From: Segniliparus rotundus DSM 44985
GTDB taxonomy: Bacteria > Actinomycetota > Actinomycetes > Mycobacteriales > Mycobacteriaceae
DNA: 64,000 bases
Reading direction: 5' to 3'
NCBI RefSeq assembly: GCF_000092825.1
Contig: NC_014168.1
Span: forward strand, 1,541,946 to 1,605,945
Shown piece by piece: positions 51,292-60,414 of this stretch. Numbering within the stretch: position 1 is the first letter of the stretch; every line of letters starts with the position of its first letter. The position numbers and the translations under genes are program-made. The notes under the pieces are model-generated. The model searched no databases, was not told where the DNA came from, and was given only the letters and a program-made list of their open reading frames with translations.

Positions 51292-51855
51292 CTAGTCGGA
51301 GGACGGTTCGTCCGAGAAGGTGTCAGCGGGGGGAGCAGGGTCCGGCCCCGAGTCCGTTGAATCCGGAAGAGCCGTGGCGACGGTGCCGTCCGGCTGCGCG
51401 GACTCGGGGACGATCGGTTTCTTCGGCGCTTGGCCGGCGGGATCCTCCAGCCCTCCTGCCACGGAAGCCCCAGGCAGGATGCCACCGGCGGATTGGGCGG
51501 ACGATGTCGCCTGCTGCGGCACGGAAGCCCTCGGGCCTGTCGTCGCTCCGTTCGGGCCGTAGCGCTGGGGCTCAATGCCCAGATGGCTGCCGGGCATGCC
51601 GAACCCCGAACCGGACGGGTCCGCGTTGGTCATGGCCGCGATCCCGGCGGAGTCCACCTGCCGACGAGGGCGGATCCATTCGAACGTGCCGCTGAAGGTG
51701 AAGTTGCCGGGGATCGCGGAGACGGTGCCTGGAGGTGAGTAGTAAGGATCGCTCACCGGTGATCCCGGGGTCGGCGCGTCGGCGAGCGCGGCAGGCGCGC
51801 CGAACAGCGCGATGGCGCAGATCGCCGATCCGGTCGCGATATGTCTGGGCTTCAT
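51292..51855 (-). CDS. Secreted protein paired with the MspA-like porin
   Basis: A 187-residue product with a signal peptide (ATGSAICAIALFGAPAALA) and a mature part that starts with a possible small domain (NFTFSGTFEWIRPRRQVDSAGIAAM) and ends in a Pro/Ser/Asp-rich, disordered tail. It lies 27 bases after the porin gene and is probably co-transcribed. I do not recognise the family; a partner or accessory of the outer-membrane porin is an inference from context. Confidence 0.65.
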   Translation of the reverse strand: MKPRHIATGSAICAIALFGAPAALADAPTPGSPVSDPYYSPPGTVSAIPGNFTFSGTFEWIRPRRQVDSAGIAAMTNADPSGSGFGMPGSHLGIEPQRYGPNGATTGPRASVPQQATSSAQSAGGILPGASVAGGLEDPAGQAPKKPIVPESAQPDGTVATALPDSTDSGPDPAPPADTFSDEPSSD

Positions 51856-51882
51856 ATGCGGGTCTCCTCGCTCGCTGCAGGC

Positions 51883-52524
51883 TTAGATTTTGATGGGGTC
51901 GCCGTAAACGGCGTACGAGGAATGCGCCGCGTCTGTCGAGATCCGCAGGTACGCGTAGGACCGGATGGTCACATCCCCGCCGCAGGCGTCCGCTTTGATA
52001 TGCAGGTTCGTCACGTCCAACATCGCCTTGCCTTTTTCGGACAGGGCCATGTTCGACATCGGCAGGTCGACGATCGCGCCCGGGGCGACAACGGTCTGGA
52101 TGTAGCCGGTCAGGCCGCCGCCCATCGAGCCGCCGATCGAGGGCGAGGAGTCGATCGAGCCTGCGGCCCCGCCGGTGGCCGCGCCGCCGAATTGCAGGCC
52201 GCCGGACACGTCCGACTGGCAGCCGAGCTGGTAGCCCATGATGAACAGGCTGTCGGTGATCGCGGTGGAACCGGCGCTCACGCTCGCCGTCCCGGAGAGG
52301 GAGACGAAAGCCTCGCGGGAGTTCGCGGCCGCCGCGAGATTGGGAATGGAATTGACCACTTCGTTCGAGGTGTCGATGTGCACATGCCATCCATCGCGGG
52401 TCGTCTCGTCCATGTCCTTCGGGGCCATGTCCACTGGTTCGGCGGCAGCGCTGGCGATTGCCGTCACGCTGGACGCGAAGACGAGGCAGAGGGCTGAGAC
52501 AAGCTGGGACCGCGATTTCGCCAT
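51883..52524 (-). CDS. MspA-family porin
   Basis: Mycolic-acid outer-membrane porin of 213 residues. A signal peptide (LVSALCLVFASSVTAIASAAA) is followed by the MspA-type core: GWHVHIDTSNEVVNSI, SLFIMGYQLGCQSDVSGGLQ, a Gly-rich segment, VVAPGAIVDLPM, and the C-terminal strand SYAYLRISTDAAHSSYAVYG. The GYQxGC-DVS pattern is that of Nocardia/Rhodococcus-type members. AAAGGCGG four bases before the ATG fixes the start. It heads a porin-secreted protein-MarR unit. Confidence 0.82.
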   Translation of the reverse strand: MAKSRSQLVSALCLVFASSVTAIASAAAEPVDMAPKDMDETTRDGWHVHIDTSNEVVNSIPNLAAAANSREAFVSLSGTASVSAGSTAITDSLFIMGYQLGCQSDVSGGLQFGGAATGGAAGSIDSSPSIGGSMGGGLTGYIQTVVAPGAIVDLPMSNMALSEKGKAMLDVTNLHIKADACGGDVTIRSYAYLRISTDAAHSSYAVYGDPIKI

Positions 52525-53360
52525 GTATCCGCCTTTCGGGGGCTGATGGCTCCGATCGTTCATCTTTTTTTGACCGGAGCGTTATCTTCGAGCTATCCCC
52601 ACAGTAGGGCACTTGATCGCAGATTTCGAGCCCTTTGGCCGCTTTCGTGTGCCGTTCGTGAAAACGATTCCTGAGATTTGTGAAAGAAAGGTTACTTTTC
52701 CCAGAAACGCTCGTGCGATCTGTCAAAAATCCTGTTGCGACCCCAGAAAACGACGGATCGTGGATCAGAACCTGGATGGTTTCCGATTCGGAGCGCCCGC
52801 CGCCCCGGACCGCGCGGGCTCCTGCCGACTGAAGTTTGCCCTCCGCCCCATCCCCGTCTGCATGACGATGTCGTCGTCCGTCGCCCTGGTCCAGATGCCC
52901 TGGCGCCCATGCATCCGGATGCGCGGGCGGTGAACACGGCGTCGGTCTCTGCGATCTGATCTGTGATCGCCCCTGTCGACCGGGCTGCGTGTTCACCGCC
53001 CTTGGCGCGAAGCCGTCAGTGACCAAGCGTGCTCACTTCGGTCGTGGAATGAGGCCTCGGCGGTTGGCTCGTGCCGATCTGGCCTGGCCCAGAGGCGTCC
53101 CTCTCGGGTGTCGCCGCGTTCTCATTCGGAGGCGGCGAGCGGGCCCTATCCTCGAGTTCCGCAGGCCCACGACATCTCATGCCCTTGTCGCGGCGCGCTC
53201 CGCGTGGGTGCTGACTCTTCGCGCAGGACACCCGCCCCTGGGGTCGGCTCCTTCTCTTCCGGAACCGGCTTTGCCTGACGGCGCCCTGCAGTCAGTTCTA
53301 ATGCATGACCTAGATCACATCAAGTGCTCGCGAGCGCTTGTGATGTAAGCGTGATATACC
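52525..53360. other. 836-bp gene-free region
   Basis: This is by far the longest stretch without a supportable gene. It holds the porin promoter at its left end (an A/T-rich part at about 52560-52740), a 14-bp inverted repeat pair (52925-52938 with 52988-53001), a palindrome GCTCGCGAGC near 53330, and CGTGA-N6-TCACG at 53350-53365 resembling a Crp/Fnr site. Open frames in it show no homologous pattern or ribosome site. A regulatory RNA is possible. Confidence 0.4.
52925..53001. repeat. 14-bp inverted repeats flanking a 49-base segment
   Basis: GGGCGGTGAACACG (52925-52938) and its exact complement CGTGTTCACCGCCC (52988-53001) bracket 49 bases. This could be a long hairpin in an RNA or the ends of a decayed small element. 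No target-site duplication was seen. Confidence 0.6.
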
Positions 53361-54476
53361 TCACGGTCTCGGGTCGTGCCGAATCTTGCCCAAGGACACG
53401 CCGCCCGCTCGCAGCGCGTCCAGGCAGGCGTCGATCATCATCGGCGGGCCGCTGAGCAGGACGACTTCGGAGCGCTTGGCGAACTCGACCGCCGTTCGGG
53501 CGAGGGCCGCCCAAGGCGTTGGGTCGATCACGGGCAACACGTTGAACCATTCGTTGTCTCGCGCGAGGTCGCGCAAATTCGGCAAGTCGTAGCATTCGGC
53601 GCGCGAGCGCGCCCCGGCAAGCAGCGTCATCCGAGGATTCTCGCTGCGCAGAGCGAGAGCGAGGGCAATAGCGCGGCACGGGGCGAGCCCCGTGTCGCCA
53701 GCCACCATGAGCACCGACTGGTCGGCTGGGATTGCATCCAAACCCGCCGCGAGGCTGCCGTAGCTCTCGCCGAACAGCCAACGGTCGCCGGGCTGTGTGT
53801 TTTTCAGGACGGCGCCGCTCACCATGCCGCCGGGAACGGCCCTGATGTGGAATTCAAGCTCGCCCTCGTCGTTCGGCGGGAGCGCGGGGGAGTAGTACCG
53901 CCATTGGCCAGGGCGCTGCGGCACCTGGACTGCGAGATACTGGCTGACGGCGAAAGGCTGCGGGCGCATTGCCGCGCGGAGCCGGACGACAACCGTGGGG
54001 CCCGGATGGTCGATTCGTTCCACGACCTGCGCCTCCCAGGTCTGGGGCCCGTCGCGCCGGTTCGACTCCTGTTCCATCACCGCGCAGACCAGGGCGGCGG
54101 CCTGCGCGCAGAACTCGTTGTCGCGCGTGCTGCGCGCGGCGTCGGCGAGGGCTTTGGCGAGCGCGGTCTTGGCGGCGCGGTAATGCTCCTCGCCCAGCTG
54201 GTATTTGCGATGGTCGCGGCCGAGCTGGCCGAGCAGGTCGATGAGCGCCGGAGGGTCAGAGCCGTCGGCGAAACCTTGAAGGATGTGCTTGGTCATCGTG
54301 ACGAACGCGGCGTGGTGCCCGCCGAGGCCCGAAGGGAATCGCTCGGCCAGCTCGGGCGCGCACCGGAACAGCTCGACATGGAATGACCGCACGAATACGA
54401 CGGGGTCGGCGGCCACGGCTTCGAGCAATCGGGCCGCCGCGCCTTGGTCGGTTCCGCCTTCCGCTGCGCTGGGCAC
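53361..54476 (-). CDS. Flavohemoglobin-like protein (Rv0385-like)
   Basis: A 371-residue product: globin domain (about 10-130, with a proximal-histidine candidate in GRDHRKYQLGEEHY), FAD-binding domain (RYYSPA motif near 207) and NAD-binding domain (VAGDTGLAPCRAIALALALR). It resembles type II flavohemoglobins such as Rv0385, which is divergent from clpB in M. tuberculosis as here. A GTG start is supported by TAAGAT six bases upstream. The HAIR element overlaps its promoter region. Confidence 0.85.
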   Translation of the reverse strand: MPSAAEGGTDQGAAARLLEAVAADPVVFVRSFHVELFRCAPELAERFPSGLGGHHAAFVTMTKHILQGFADGSDPPALIDLLGQLGRDHRKYQLGEEHYRAAKTALAKALADAARSTRDNEFCAQAAALVCAVMEQESNRRDGPQTWEAQVVERIDHPGPTVVVRLRAAMRPQPFAVSQYLAVQVPQRPGQWRYYSPALPPNDEGELEFHIRAVPGGMVSGAVLKNTQPGDRWLFGESYGSLAAGLDAIPADQSVLMVAGDTGLAPCRAIALALALRSENPRMTLLAGARSRAECYDLPNLRDLARDNEWFNVLPVIDPTPWAALARTAVEFAKRSEVVLLSGPPMMIDACLDALRAGGVSLGKIRHDPRP

Positions 54477-54482
54477 GGAACT

Positions 54483-54488
54483 ATCTTA
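54483..54488 (-). promoter_or_regulatory. -10 element of the flavohemoglobin gene (leaderless)
   Basis: TAAGAT on the minus strand ends six bases before the GTG start, beside the HAIR element. Confidence 0.5.
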
Positions 54489-54490
54489 GA

Positions 54491-54511
54491 CTTGAGTGGA
54501 ATAGACTCAAC
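54491..54511. promoter_or_regulatory. HAIR element (HspR operator) between flavohemoglobin and clpB
   Basis: CTTGAGT-N7-ACTCAAC matches the HspR operator consensus (CTTGAGT-N7-ACTCAAG) in 13 of 14 arm bases. In mycobacteria HspR represses clpB through such a site. Here it also covers the spacer and -35 area of the divergent flavohemoglobin promoter, so both genes may be heat-shock controlled. Confidence 0.85.
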
Positions 54512-54600
54512 TATTGTGGTGTTGCACAGAGCAACGTTGGACACAACAACGCGCGCCGACCCCAACGCGCGGCGATTGCACCGAGGAGGACAGACGACAG

Positions 54601-57159
54601 ATGGATTTCCAACCGACCACGAAGGCGCAGGCGGCCCTCTCGTCCGCGATGCAGGCGGCCACCGCCGCAGGACGGCCCGAGGTGCGCCCGGAAGACGTGC
54701 TGCTGGCCCTGCTGGAACAAACGGACGGCATCGCGGCTCCGCTGCTGCGCGCGAGCGGAGCCGACCCCCGAACCGTGACCGAGCAGGCGCGGGCGGCGGT
54801 CGCCGCGTTGCCGACAGTGCACGGCGGCGCGTCGGCCCCTCGGCTGTCGCGCGAACTCGCCCAAGCCCTGGAAACCGCCGCGAAGCTCGCCGCTGAGCTG
54901 CGAGACGAATACGTCTCCACCGAGCATCTGATCGTGGGGCTCGCGACAGGGGACTCGGCTGCCGCGAAAATCCTCGCCGAACACGGAGCCGCGCCCGCCG
55001 CCCTGCGCGAGGCCTTCACCGAGGTGCGTGGCAACGCTCGGGTCACCACCCCCGACCCGGAGAGCTCGTACAAGGCTTTGGAGAAGTACTCCACCGATCT
55101 CACCGCGCTCGCGCGCTCGGGCAAGCTGGACCCCGTCATCGGCCGGGACACGGAGATCCGCCGGGTCGTCCAAGTCCTCTCGCGGCGGACGAAGAACAAT
55201 CCGGTGCTCATCGGCGAGCCCGGAGTGGGCAAGACCGCCATTGTGGAAGGCCTCGCCCAGCGGATCGTCGCGGGCGACGTTCCCGAGAGCCTGCGCGGCA
55301 AAACACTCGTCTCCCTCGACCTCGGCTCGATGCTCGCCGGAGCGAAGTACCGGGGCGAGTTCGAAGAACGGCTCAAGGCAGTGCTTGAGGAGATCAAAGG
55401 CTCCGAAGGGCAGGTCATCACATTCGTGGACGAGCTGCACACCATCGTCGGCACGGGCGCGAGCGGCGAATCCGCGATGGACGCCGGCAACATGATCAAA
55501 CCCTTGCTCGCCAGGGGCGAGCTGCGCTTGGTCGGCGCGACCACATTGGACGAGTACCGCCAATACATCGAGAAAGACGCCGCGCTCGAGCGCCGGTTCC
55601 AACAGGTCCTCGTCGGCGAGCCGTCCGTCGAAGACACCGTCGGCATCCTGCGCGGCCTCAAGGAGCGCTACGAGGTGCACCACGGCGTTCGCATCACCGA
55701 CTCCGCGCTCGTCGCCGCCGCGACCCTCTCCGACCGATACATCACCTCGCGGTTCTTGCCGGACAAAGCGATCGACCTCGTGGACGAGGCCGCGTCGCGG
55801 CTGCGGATGGAGATCGACTCCCGCCCGGTCGAGGTGGACGAGGTCGAGCGTGTCGTGCGCAGGCTCGAAGTCGAAGAACTCGCTCTCGCGAAAGAGTCAG
55901 ACGAAGCCTCTGTCGCCCGGTTGGACAAGCTGCGCGGCGAACTCGCCGACCAGCGCGAGCGCCTCGCGGAGCTCACGGCGCGCTGGCAGCACGAGAAGCA
56001 CGCCATCGACGCCGTCCGCGATGTGAAAGAACAGCTCGAAGCCTTGCGCGGCGAGGCCGACCGCGCCGAACGCGACGGCGATCTCGGGCGCGCCGCGGAG
56101 CTGCGCTACGGGCGGATACCCGAGGCCGAGCGCGAACTCGCCCGCCTCACCGGGGCAAACGGCGCCGATGGCGCCAATGGGCAAGTGATGCTCAAAGAAG
56201 AGGTCGGCCCAGACGATATCGCAGAAGTGGTCTCTTCCTGGACGGGCGTGCCCGCGGGCCGGATGATGGAGGGGGAGAGCGCGAAGCTCTTGCGCATGGA
56301 GCAAGAGCTCGGAAAACGAGTGGTGAGCCAGAAGAAAGCGATCCGAGCGGTGTCCGACGCGGTGCGCCGCGCCCGCGCAGGGGTCGCGGACCTCAACCGC
56401 CCCACCGGCAGCTTCCTCTTCCTCGGCCCCACCGGGGTCGGCAAGACGGAGCTCGCGAAAGCCCTTGCGGAGTTCTTGTTCGACGACGAGCGGGCCATCA
56501 TCCGCATCGACATGAGCGAGTACGCGGAAAAGCACTCCGTCGCCAGGCTCATGGGCGCGCCGCCCGGCTATGTCGGATACGACCAAGGCGGCCAGCTCAC
56601 CGAGGCGGTGCGCAGGCGCCCCTACTCGGTTGTGCTTTTCGACGAGGTCGAAAAAGCGCATCCCGACGTGTTCGACGTGTTGTTGCAGGTGCTCGACGAG
56701 GGCAGGCTCACCGACGGACAAGGCCGCACGGTGGACTTTCGCAACACCATCCTGATCCTCACCTCCAACCTCGGCGCCGGCGGCACCGAGGAGGAGACGA
56801 TGCTCGCGGTGCGAATGGCGTTCAAGCCGGAGTTCATCAACCGGCTCGACGACATTGTGATCTTCGAAGGGTTGAACCCGGAGGAGCTCGTCGGCATTGT
56901 CGACATCCAGCTCGGCCAGCTGCAAAAGCGGCTCGGCCAGCGCAGGTTGTCCCTCGATGTCACGGACGCGGCGAAGCATTGGCTCGCGAGCAGAGGCTTT
57001 GACCCCGTCTACGGCGCCCGGCCGTTGCGCAGGCTCATCCAGCACGCCATTGGCGACGAACTCGCCAAGCAGCTGCTTTCGGGAGCTGTGCGCGACGGCG
57101 ACGAGGTGGCCGTGGGGGTCGGATCGGACCCGGACAAGCTGGTGATCGGGACGCCGTAG
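54601..57159 (+). CDS. clpB: ClpB disaggregase
   Basis: AAA+ chaperone of 852 residues (848 in M. tuberculosis) that resolves protein aggregates with DnaK. An N-terminal repeat domain (1-150) is followed by NBD1 with Walker A GEPGVGKT and Walker B ITFVDEL, the coiled-coil M-domain (about 395-530), and NBD2 with GPTGVGKT and [10 protein letters not shown], then the C-terminal domain. ATG with [10 protein letters not shown] matches the family; an in-frame ATG 87 bases earlier lies next to the HAIR promoter region and is rejected. Confidence 0.96.
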   Translation: MDFQPTTKAQAALSSAMQAATAAGRPEVRPEDVLLALLEQTDGIAAPLLRASGADPRTVTEQARAAVAALPTVHGGASAPRLSRELAQALETAAKLAAELRDEYVSTEHLIVGLATGDSAAAKILAEHGAAPAALREAFTEVRGNARVTTPDPESSYKALEKYSTDLTALARSGKLDPVIGRDTEIRRVVQVLSRRTKNNPVLIGEPGVGKTAIVEGLAQRIVAGDVPESLRGKTLVSLDLGSMLAGAKYRGEFEERLKAVLEEIKGSEGQVITFVDELHTIVGTGASGESAMDAGNMIKPLLARGELRLVGATTLDEYRQYIEKDAALERRFQQVLVGEPSVEDTVGILRGLKERYEVHHGVRITDSALVAAATLSDRYITSRFLPDKAIDLVDEAASRLRMEIDSRPVEVDEVERVVRRLEVEELALAKESDEASVARLDKLRGELADQRERLAELTARWQHEKHAIDAVRDVKEQLEALRGEADRAERDGDLGRAAELRYGRIPEAERELARLTGANGADGANGQVMLKEEVGPDDIAEVVSSWTGVPAGRMMEGESAKLLRMEQELGKRVVSQKKAIRAVSDAVRRARAGVADLNRPTGSFLFLGPTGVGKTELAKALAEFLFDDERAIIRIDMSEYAEKHSVARLMGAPPGYVGYDQGGQLTEAVRRRPYSVVLFDEVEKAHPDVFDVLLQVLDEGRLTDGQGRTVDFRNTILILTSNLGAGGTEEETMLAVRMAFKPEFINRLDDIVIFEGLNPEELVGIVDIQLGQLQKRLGQRRLSLDVTDAAKHWLASRGFDPVYGARPLRRLIQHAIGDELAKQLLSGAVRDGDEVAVGVGSDPDKLVIGTP

Positions 57160-57276
57160 AAATGGTGCGGAGCCAGCTCCTCGCGGGCGGCGCGACATTT
57201 CCGAAGAAACCCAGATCGATCCCGCGCGGGTTGTGCGCACGCGTTCGCGCAGGAGGTTCTGCTACTGTCGCACAGC

Positions 57277-58449
57277 GTGACGGCATTGTGGTTCGGACTG
57301 GCTGTGGTGACGGCTTTCCTCGGTGTGGGTCTGATCTTTTTAGACAAGCGGCTTTCCTCCGGCGCCGTGCGAGGTGTGCCGGAATCAGAGCACGCCAACG
57401 TCCCGGCGCCCCAGCCCGCCGCGCGGGCCGAGCGAGAGCCTGAGCGTTTCGCGCACCCCCCTGCGGAGCCGACCCCCGCGCGCCCCGCGTCGGCTGTCTT
57501 TGCCGAGCCGGAGCCCGCTGTTCCGCCTCTGCCCGAGCAGCCTGCCGCCGCCGCGTTCTTGGCCCCGGCCCCCGTTCCAACTCCGCCTGCGTTCCAGGCC
57601 CCGCCCGAGCAGTCGGCCCCTGCCGCGTTCGAGCCACCCGCTCCGCCCCAGCTGCCCGCCGACGTGCCTGTTGCGCCGGGAAGCACGATCCACTACGAGT
57701 CTCACGTCCACAACTACAACGCGCCCGTCTACAACGGCCCGGTGTACAACGGCCCGGTCTACATCGAGAACGCCCACGCGGAGGACGCGGCACCGGAGGT
57801 CTCGGGCCGGCGCAAGGGCATCTTCGACCGGTTGGTCAAAGCAGAACGGCAAAAGCGCCACCAATGGGCGAACGAGCGCGGCTTCGAGCACCAGGCGAGC
57901 GACGCGGCGCTCGTGCACCGCTGGCGGCGCGGGGTGTTCGCGGCCCGCCAGGCCAAGGCGGCCCGTGCGATCGTCCGGGCCGAGACCGACATCGGGATAC
58001 TCGAGTTCTTCGATGTGGACGACCTCGTCGCGATCGCCGCGCTGCACACCGAGCACCCTTCCTCGGTGCTGGTCGAGCTGCGCGCCGGTTGGGCTGGCCC
58101 CCCGGTCCTCTCGGACGTGGCGCGAGTCGGCGAACTCGGCGGCTACGAGTTCTACGCGAGCGACGTCGGCGCGGGGCAACGCTTTTTGTGGGACCCAAGG
58201 CTGGAAGGCTTCATCGCGCGTCTGCCGCAGTTCGTCCGCGTGTTGTGGAACGAGGGCCCATGGGTTTTGGCGGAGCTTCCCTTGGACATCCCCGACGCCG
58301 ACCTGGACAGCGCCGCCGTCGTGGTGCGTGAGCTCGCGGACCTGCTCCGCGTGCTGCCGCCGGAGCTCGACCCCGACCCGGTCGACCGGCAAGGCTTCGA
58401 CCCCGGGGCCCCGCAGGGCCAGTTGCCGCGACGGGCGGGCAAAGCATGA
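57277..58449 (+). CDS. Membrane-anchored Pro/Ala-rich protein (Rv0383c-like position)
   Basis: A 390-residue product with one N-terminal membrane helix (about 4-22), a long Pro/Ala/Glu-rich linker (30-145) ending with the tandem YNGPVYNGPVY segment, and a globular C-terminal domain (about 165-370). It occupies the place of Rv0383c after clpB. The Pro-rich linker could span the cell wall. Start GTG with TACTGT eight bases upstream. Overlaps the SDR gene by four bases. Function unknown. Confidence 0.72.
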   Translation: MTALWFGLAVVTAFLGVGLIFLDKRLSSGAVRGVPESEHANVPAPQPAARAEREPERFAHPPAEPTPARPASAVFAEPEPAVPPLPEQPAAAAFLAPAPVPTPPAFQAPPEQSAPAAFEPPAPPQLPADVPVAPGSTIHYESHVHNYNAPVYNGPVYNGPVYIENAHAEDAAPEVSGRRKGIFDRLVKAERQKRHQWANERGFEHQASDAALVHRWRRGVFAARQAKAARAIVRAETDIGILEFFDVDDLVAIAALHTEHPSSVLVELRAGWAGPPVLSDVARVGELGGYEFYASDVGAGQRFLWDPRLEGFIARLPQFVRVLWNEGPWVLAELPLDIPDADLDSAAVVVRELADLLRVLPPELDPDPVDRQGFDPGAPQGQLPRRAGKA

Positions 58450-59216
58450 CGCGCCCGGTCGCCCTCGTCACCGGACCCACAGCGGGAATCGGCGAGGCTT
58501 TCGCGAAACACCTCGCCGCCCGAGGCTACGACCTTGTGCTTGTCGCGCGCAACACCGCGCGCCTGGAAGCTTTGGCGCGCGAGCTCAAAGCCGCCCACGG
58601 AACGGCAAGCGAAGTGCTGGCCGCGGACCTCGCCCTCCCGGCGAGCCGCGCTTCTGTCGTGCGGCGGCTCGCACAAGGCGTGGACCTCCTCGTCAACAAC
58701 GCTGGCTTGTCCAGCTCCCAGGAATTTTGGCAGGTTCCCGAGCAGGAGCTCGTCGACCAGATCAATGTCAACGTCGTCGCCGTGGCCGAGTTCGCCAGAG
58801 CAGCGCTCACCCCTATGGTCGCGGCGGGCAAGGGCGCGATCGTCAACGTGGCGAGCGTCGCCGGGTTCACCCCTGGCCGGGGCTCCACCTATTCGGCGGC
58901 GAAATCCTTCGTCATCACACTGACGGAGGGCCTGGCGGCCGGTCTGGCGGGCACAGGGGTCAAGGTCCAGGCGTGCTGCCCTGGATTTGTGCGCACCGAA
59001 TTCCACCAGCGCGCGGGGATCGACATGAGCTCGACCCCGGACAAGGCTTGGCTCACCGCGGACGAGGTGGTGCGGCAAAGCCTGAAAGATTTGGACTCAG
59101 GCAAACTCATCAGCGTCGCGAGCCTTCGCTACAAGGCCGTGGTCGCGTTGGCGACCTTCCTGCCTCGGCCGTTGGTGCGCCGGGCTGCTTCGAGGGCGGG
59201 CCGTGGCAGGACCTGA
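58446..59216 (+). CDS. SDR-family oxidoreductase
   Basis: Classical short-chain dehydrogenase of 256 residues: TGPTAGIGEAFA cofactor loop, NNAGLSS, the catalytic serine in NVASVAG, Y-x3-K as STYSAAKSF, and the C-terminal membrane-leaning tail seen in acyl-lipid reductases. It overlaps the preceding gene by four bases (ATGA) and pyrE by 14. The substrate is unknown; a keto-lipid reductase is one possibility. Confidence 0.85.
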   Translation: MTRPVALVTGPTAGIGEAFAKHLAARGYDLVLVARNTARLEALARELKAAHGTASEVLAADLALPASRASVVRRLAQGVDLLVNNAGLSSSQEFWQVPEQELVDQINVNVVAVAEFARAALTPMVAAGKGAIVNVASVAGFTPGRGSTYSAAKSFVITLTEGLAAGLAGTGVKVQACCPGFVRTEFHQRAGIDMSSTPDKAWLTADEVVRQSLKDLDSGKLISVASLRYKAVVALATFLPRPLVRRAASRAGRGRT

Positions 59217-59748
59217 TCCGACTGCGCTCGCCGAACTTGCGGGACTGGTGCGCCGCCTTGCTGTCGTCCACGGCGAGGTCGTCCTGTCCTCCGGCGAGGT
59301 GGCGAACTACTACGTCGATTTGCGCCGGGTCACCCTGCACCACAGAGGGGCCGCGCTCGTCGGGCGACTGCTGCGCGAGCGGACGGAGGACTGGGACTTC
59401 GCCGCTGTCGGCGGGCTGACTTTGGGCGCGGACCCGGTGGCTGCGGCCATGCTGCACGCCCAGGGCCGCCCGCTGGACGCGTTCGTGGTCCGCAAAGAGC
59501 AAAAATCCCACGGCATGCGCCGCAGGGTGGAAGGCCCTGCGGTCGAGGGCAGACGTGTCCTCGTCGTGGAAGACACCACCACCACGGGCAATTCGCCGCT
59601 CACCGCGATTCGCGCGTTGCGCGAGGCCGGAGCCGACGTGGTCGGCGTCGCGACCGTGGTGGACCGGGCGACCGGCGCGGACAAGGCGATCCAACAAGAA
59701 GGCGTGCTGTACCGCTCGCTCCTCTCCCTCGCCGATCTCGGGCTGTGA
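59203..59748 (+). CDS. pyrE: Orotate phosphoribosyltransferase PyrE
   Basis: Adds phosphoribose to orotate in pyrimidine synthesis. The 181-residue product has the PRPP-binding signature VLVVEDTTTTGNSPL and the YYVDLRRVTLH and VRKEQKSHGMRRRVEG segments. The GTG start overlaps the SDR end. The place matches Rv0382c, between the clpB-linked gene and the SpoU methyltransferase. Confidence 0.93.
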   Translation: MAGPDPTALAELAGLVRRLAVVHGEVVLSSGEVANYYVDLRRVTLHHRGAALVGRLLRERTEDWDFAAVGGLTLGADPVAAAMLHAQGRPLDAFVVRKEQKSHGMRRRVEGPAVEGRRVLVVEDTTTTGNSPLTAIRALREAGADVVGVATVVDRATGADKAIQQEGVLYRSLLSLADLGL

Positions 59749-60410
59749 GCGACGGCGGTCTCAGCCCAGAAGAACCCGGCCCCACCGAATGGCAGGCCGA
59801 ACAAGTCGGCGTCGGACCTTGGCCGGGCAAGTGGCCAGAGGACCCGAAATACGATCCTGAACTGCTCGCGGACGGGGACCGGCGCAATGTGGTGGACGCC
59901 TATCGGTATTGGCGCCGGGACGCCGTTGTGGCGGATCTCGACCGCCGACGGCACCCTTTTCATGTCGTGATCGAAAACCTCGCCCACGACGCGAACATCG
60001 GCACCGTGGTGCGCACGGCGAACGCCTTCCTCGCGCAAGCGGTGCACATCGTCGGGCGGCGGCGGTGGAACCGGCGCGGCGCGATGGTCACCGACCGATA
60101 CCAGCATGTGCATCACCACGCGACGCCAGAGGAGTTCGCGCGATACGCGCAGGCCCATCACCTTGCGGTGGTGGCTGTGGACAACACGCATGGGGCTGAG
60201 CCGGTTGAGACATTCGCCCTCCCGAGGCGATGCGCGTTGCTGTTCGGCCAGGAGGGCAGCGGCCTCTCGCCCGAGTTGCGCGCCATCGCCCAGAGCGCTG
60301 TGGCCATCGCGCAATTCGGCTCCACGCGCAGCATCAACGTCGGCGTCGCGGCAGGCGTCGTCATGCACACATGGATCGTTCAGCACGCCGACCTGGATCA
60401 GCGATGGTAG
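59745..60410 (+). CDS. SpoU/TrmH-family RNA 2'-O-methyltransferase
   Basis: SPOUT-class methyltransferase of 221 residues. Motif 1 NLAHDANIGTVVRTANAF, motif 2 LLFGQEGSGLSPEL and motif 3 STRSINVGVAAGVVMH (knot) are all present. The equivalent in M. tuberculosis is Rv0380c. It could act on rRNA or tRNA; the target cannot be deduced. The GTG start overlaps the pyrE stop. It ends 4 bases from the convergent glycosyltransferase gene. Confidence 0.9.
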   Translation: MSDGGLSPEEPGPTEWQAEQVGVGPWPGKWPEDPKYDPELLADGDRRNVVDAYRYWRRDAVVADLDRRRHPFHVVIENLAHDANIGTVVRTANAFLAQAVHIVGRRRWNRRGAMVTDRYQHVHHHATPEEFARYAQAHHLAVVAVDNTHGAEPVETFALPRRCALLFGQEGSGLSPELRAIAQSAVAIAQFGSTRSINVGVAAGVVMHTWIVQHADLDQRW

Positions 60411-60414
60411 CGCG

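Noticed and set aside
52989-53348. A 119-residue plus-strand gene in the large intergenic region
   Set aside because: Arg/Pro-rich product without motif, no ribosome site, and contains the inverted repeat arm at its start.
53350-53365. Functional Crp/Fnr operator
   Set aside because: The CGTGA-N6-TCACG match is good, but it sits at the 3' end of the flavohemoglobin gene with no downstream promoter on the plus strand; kept only as a note.
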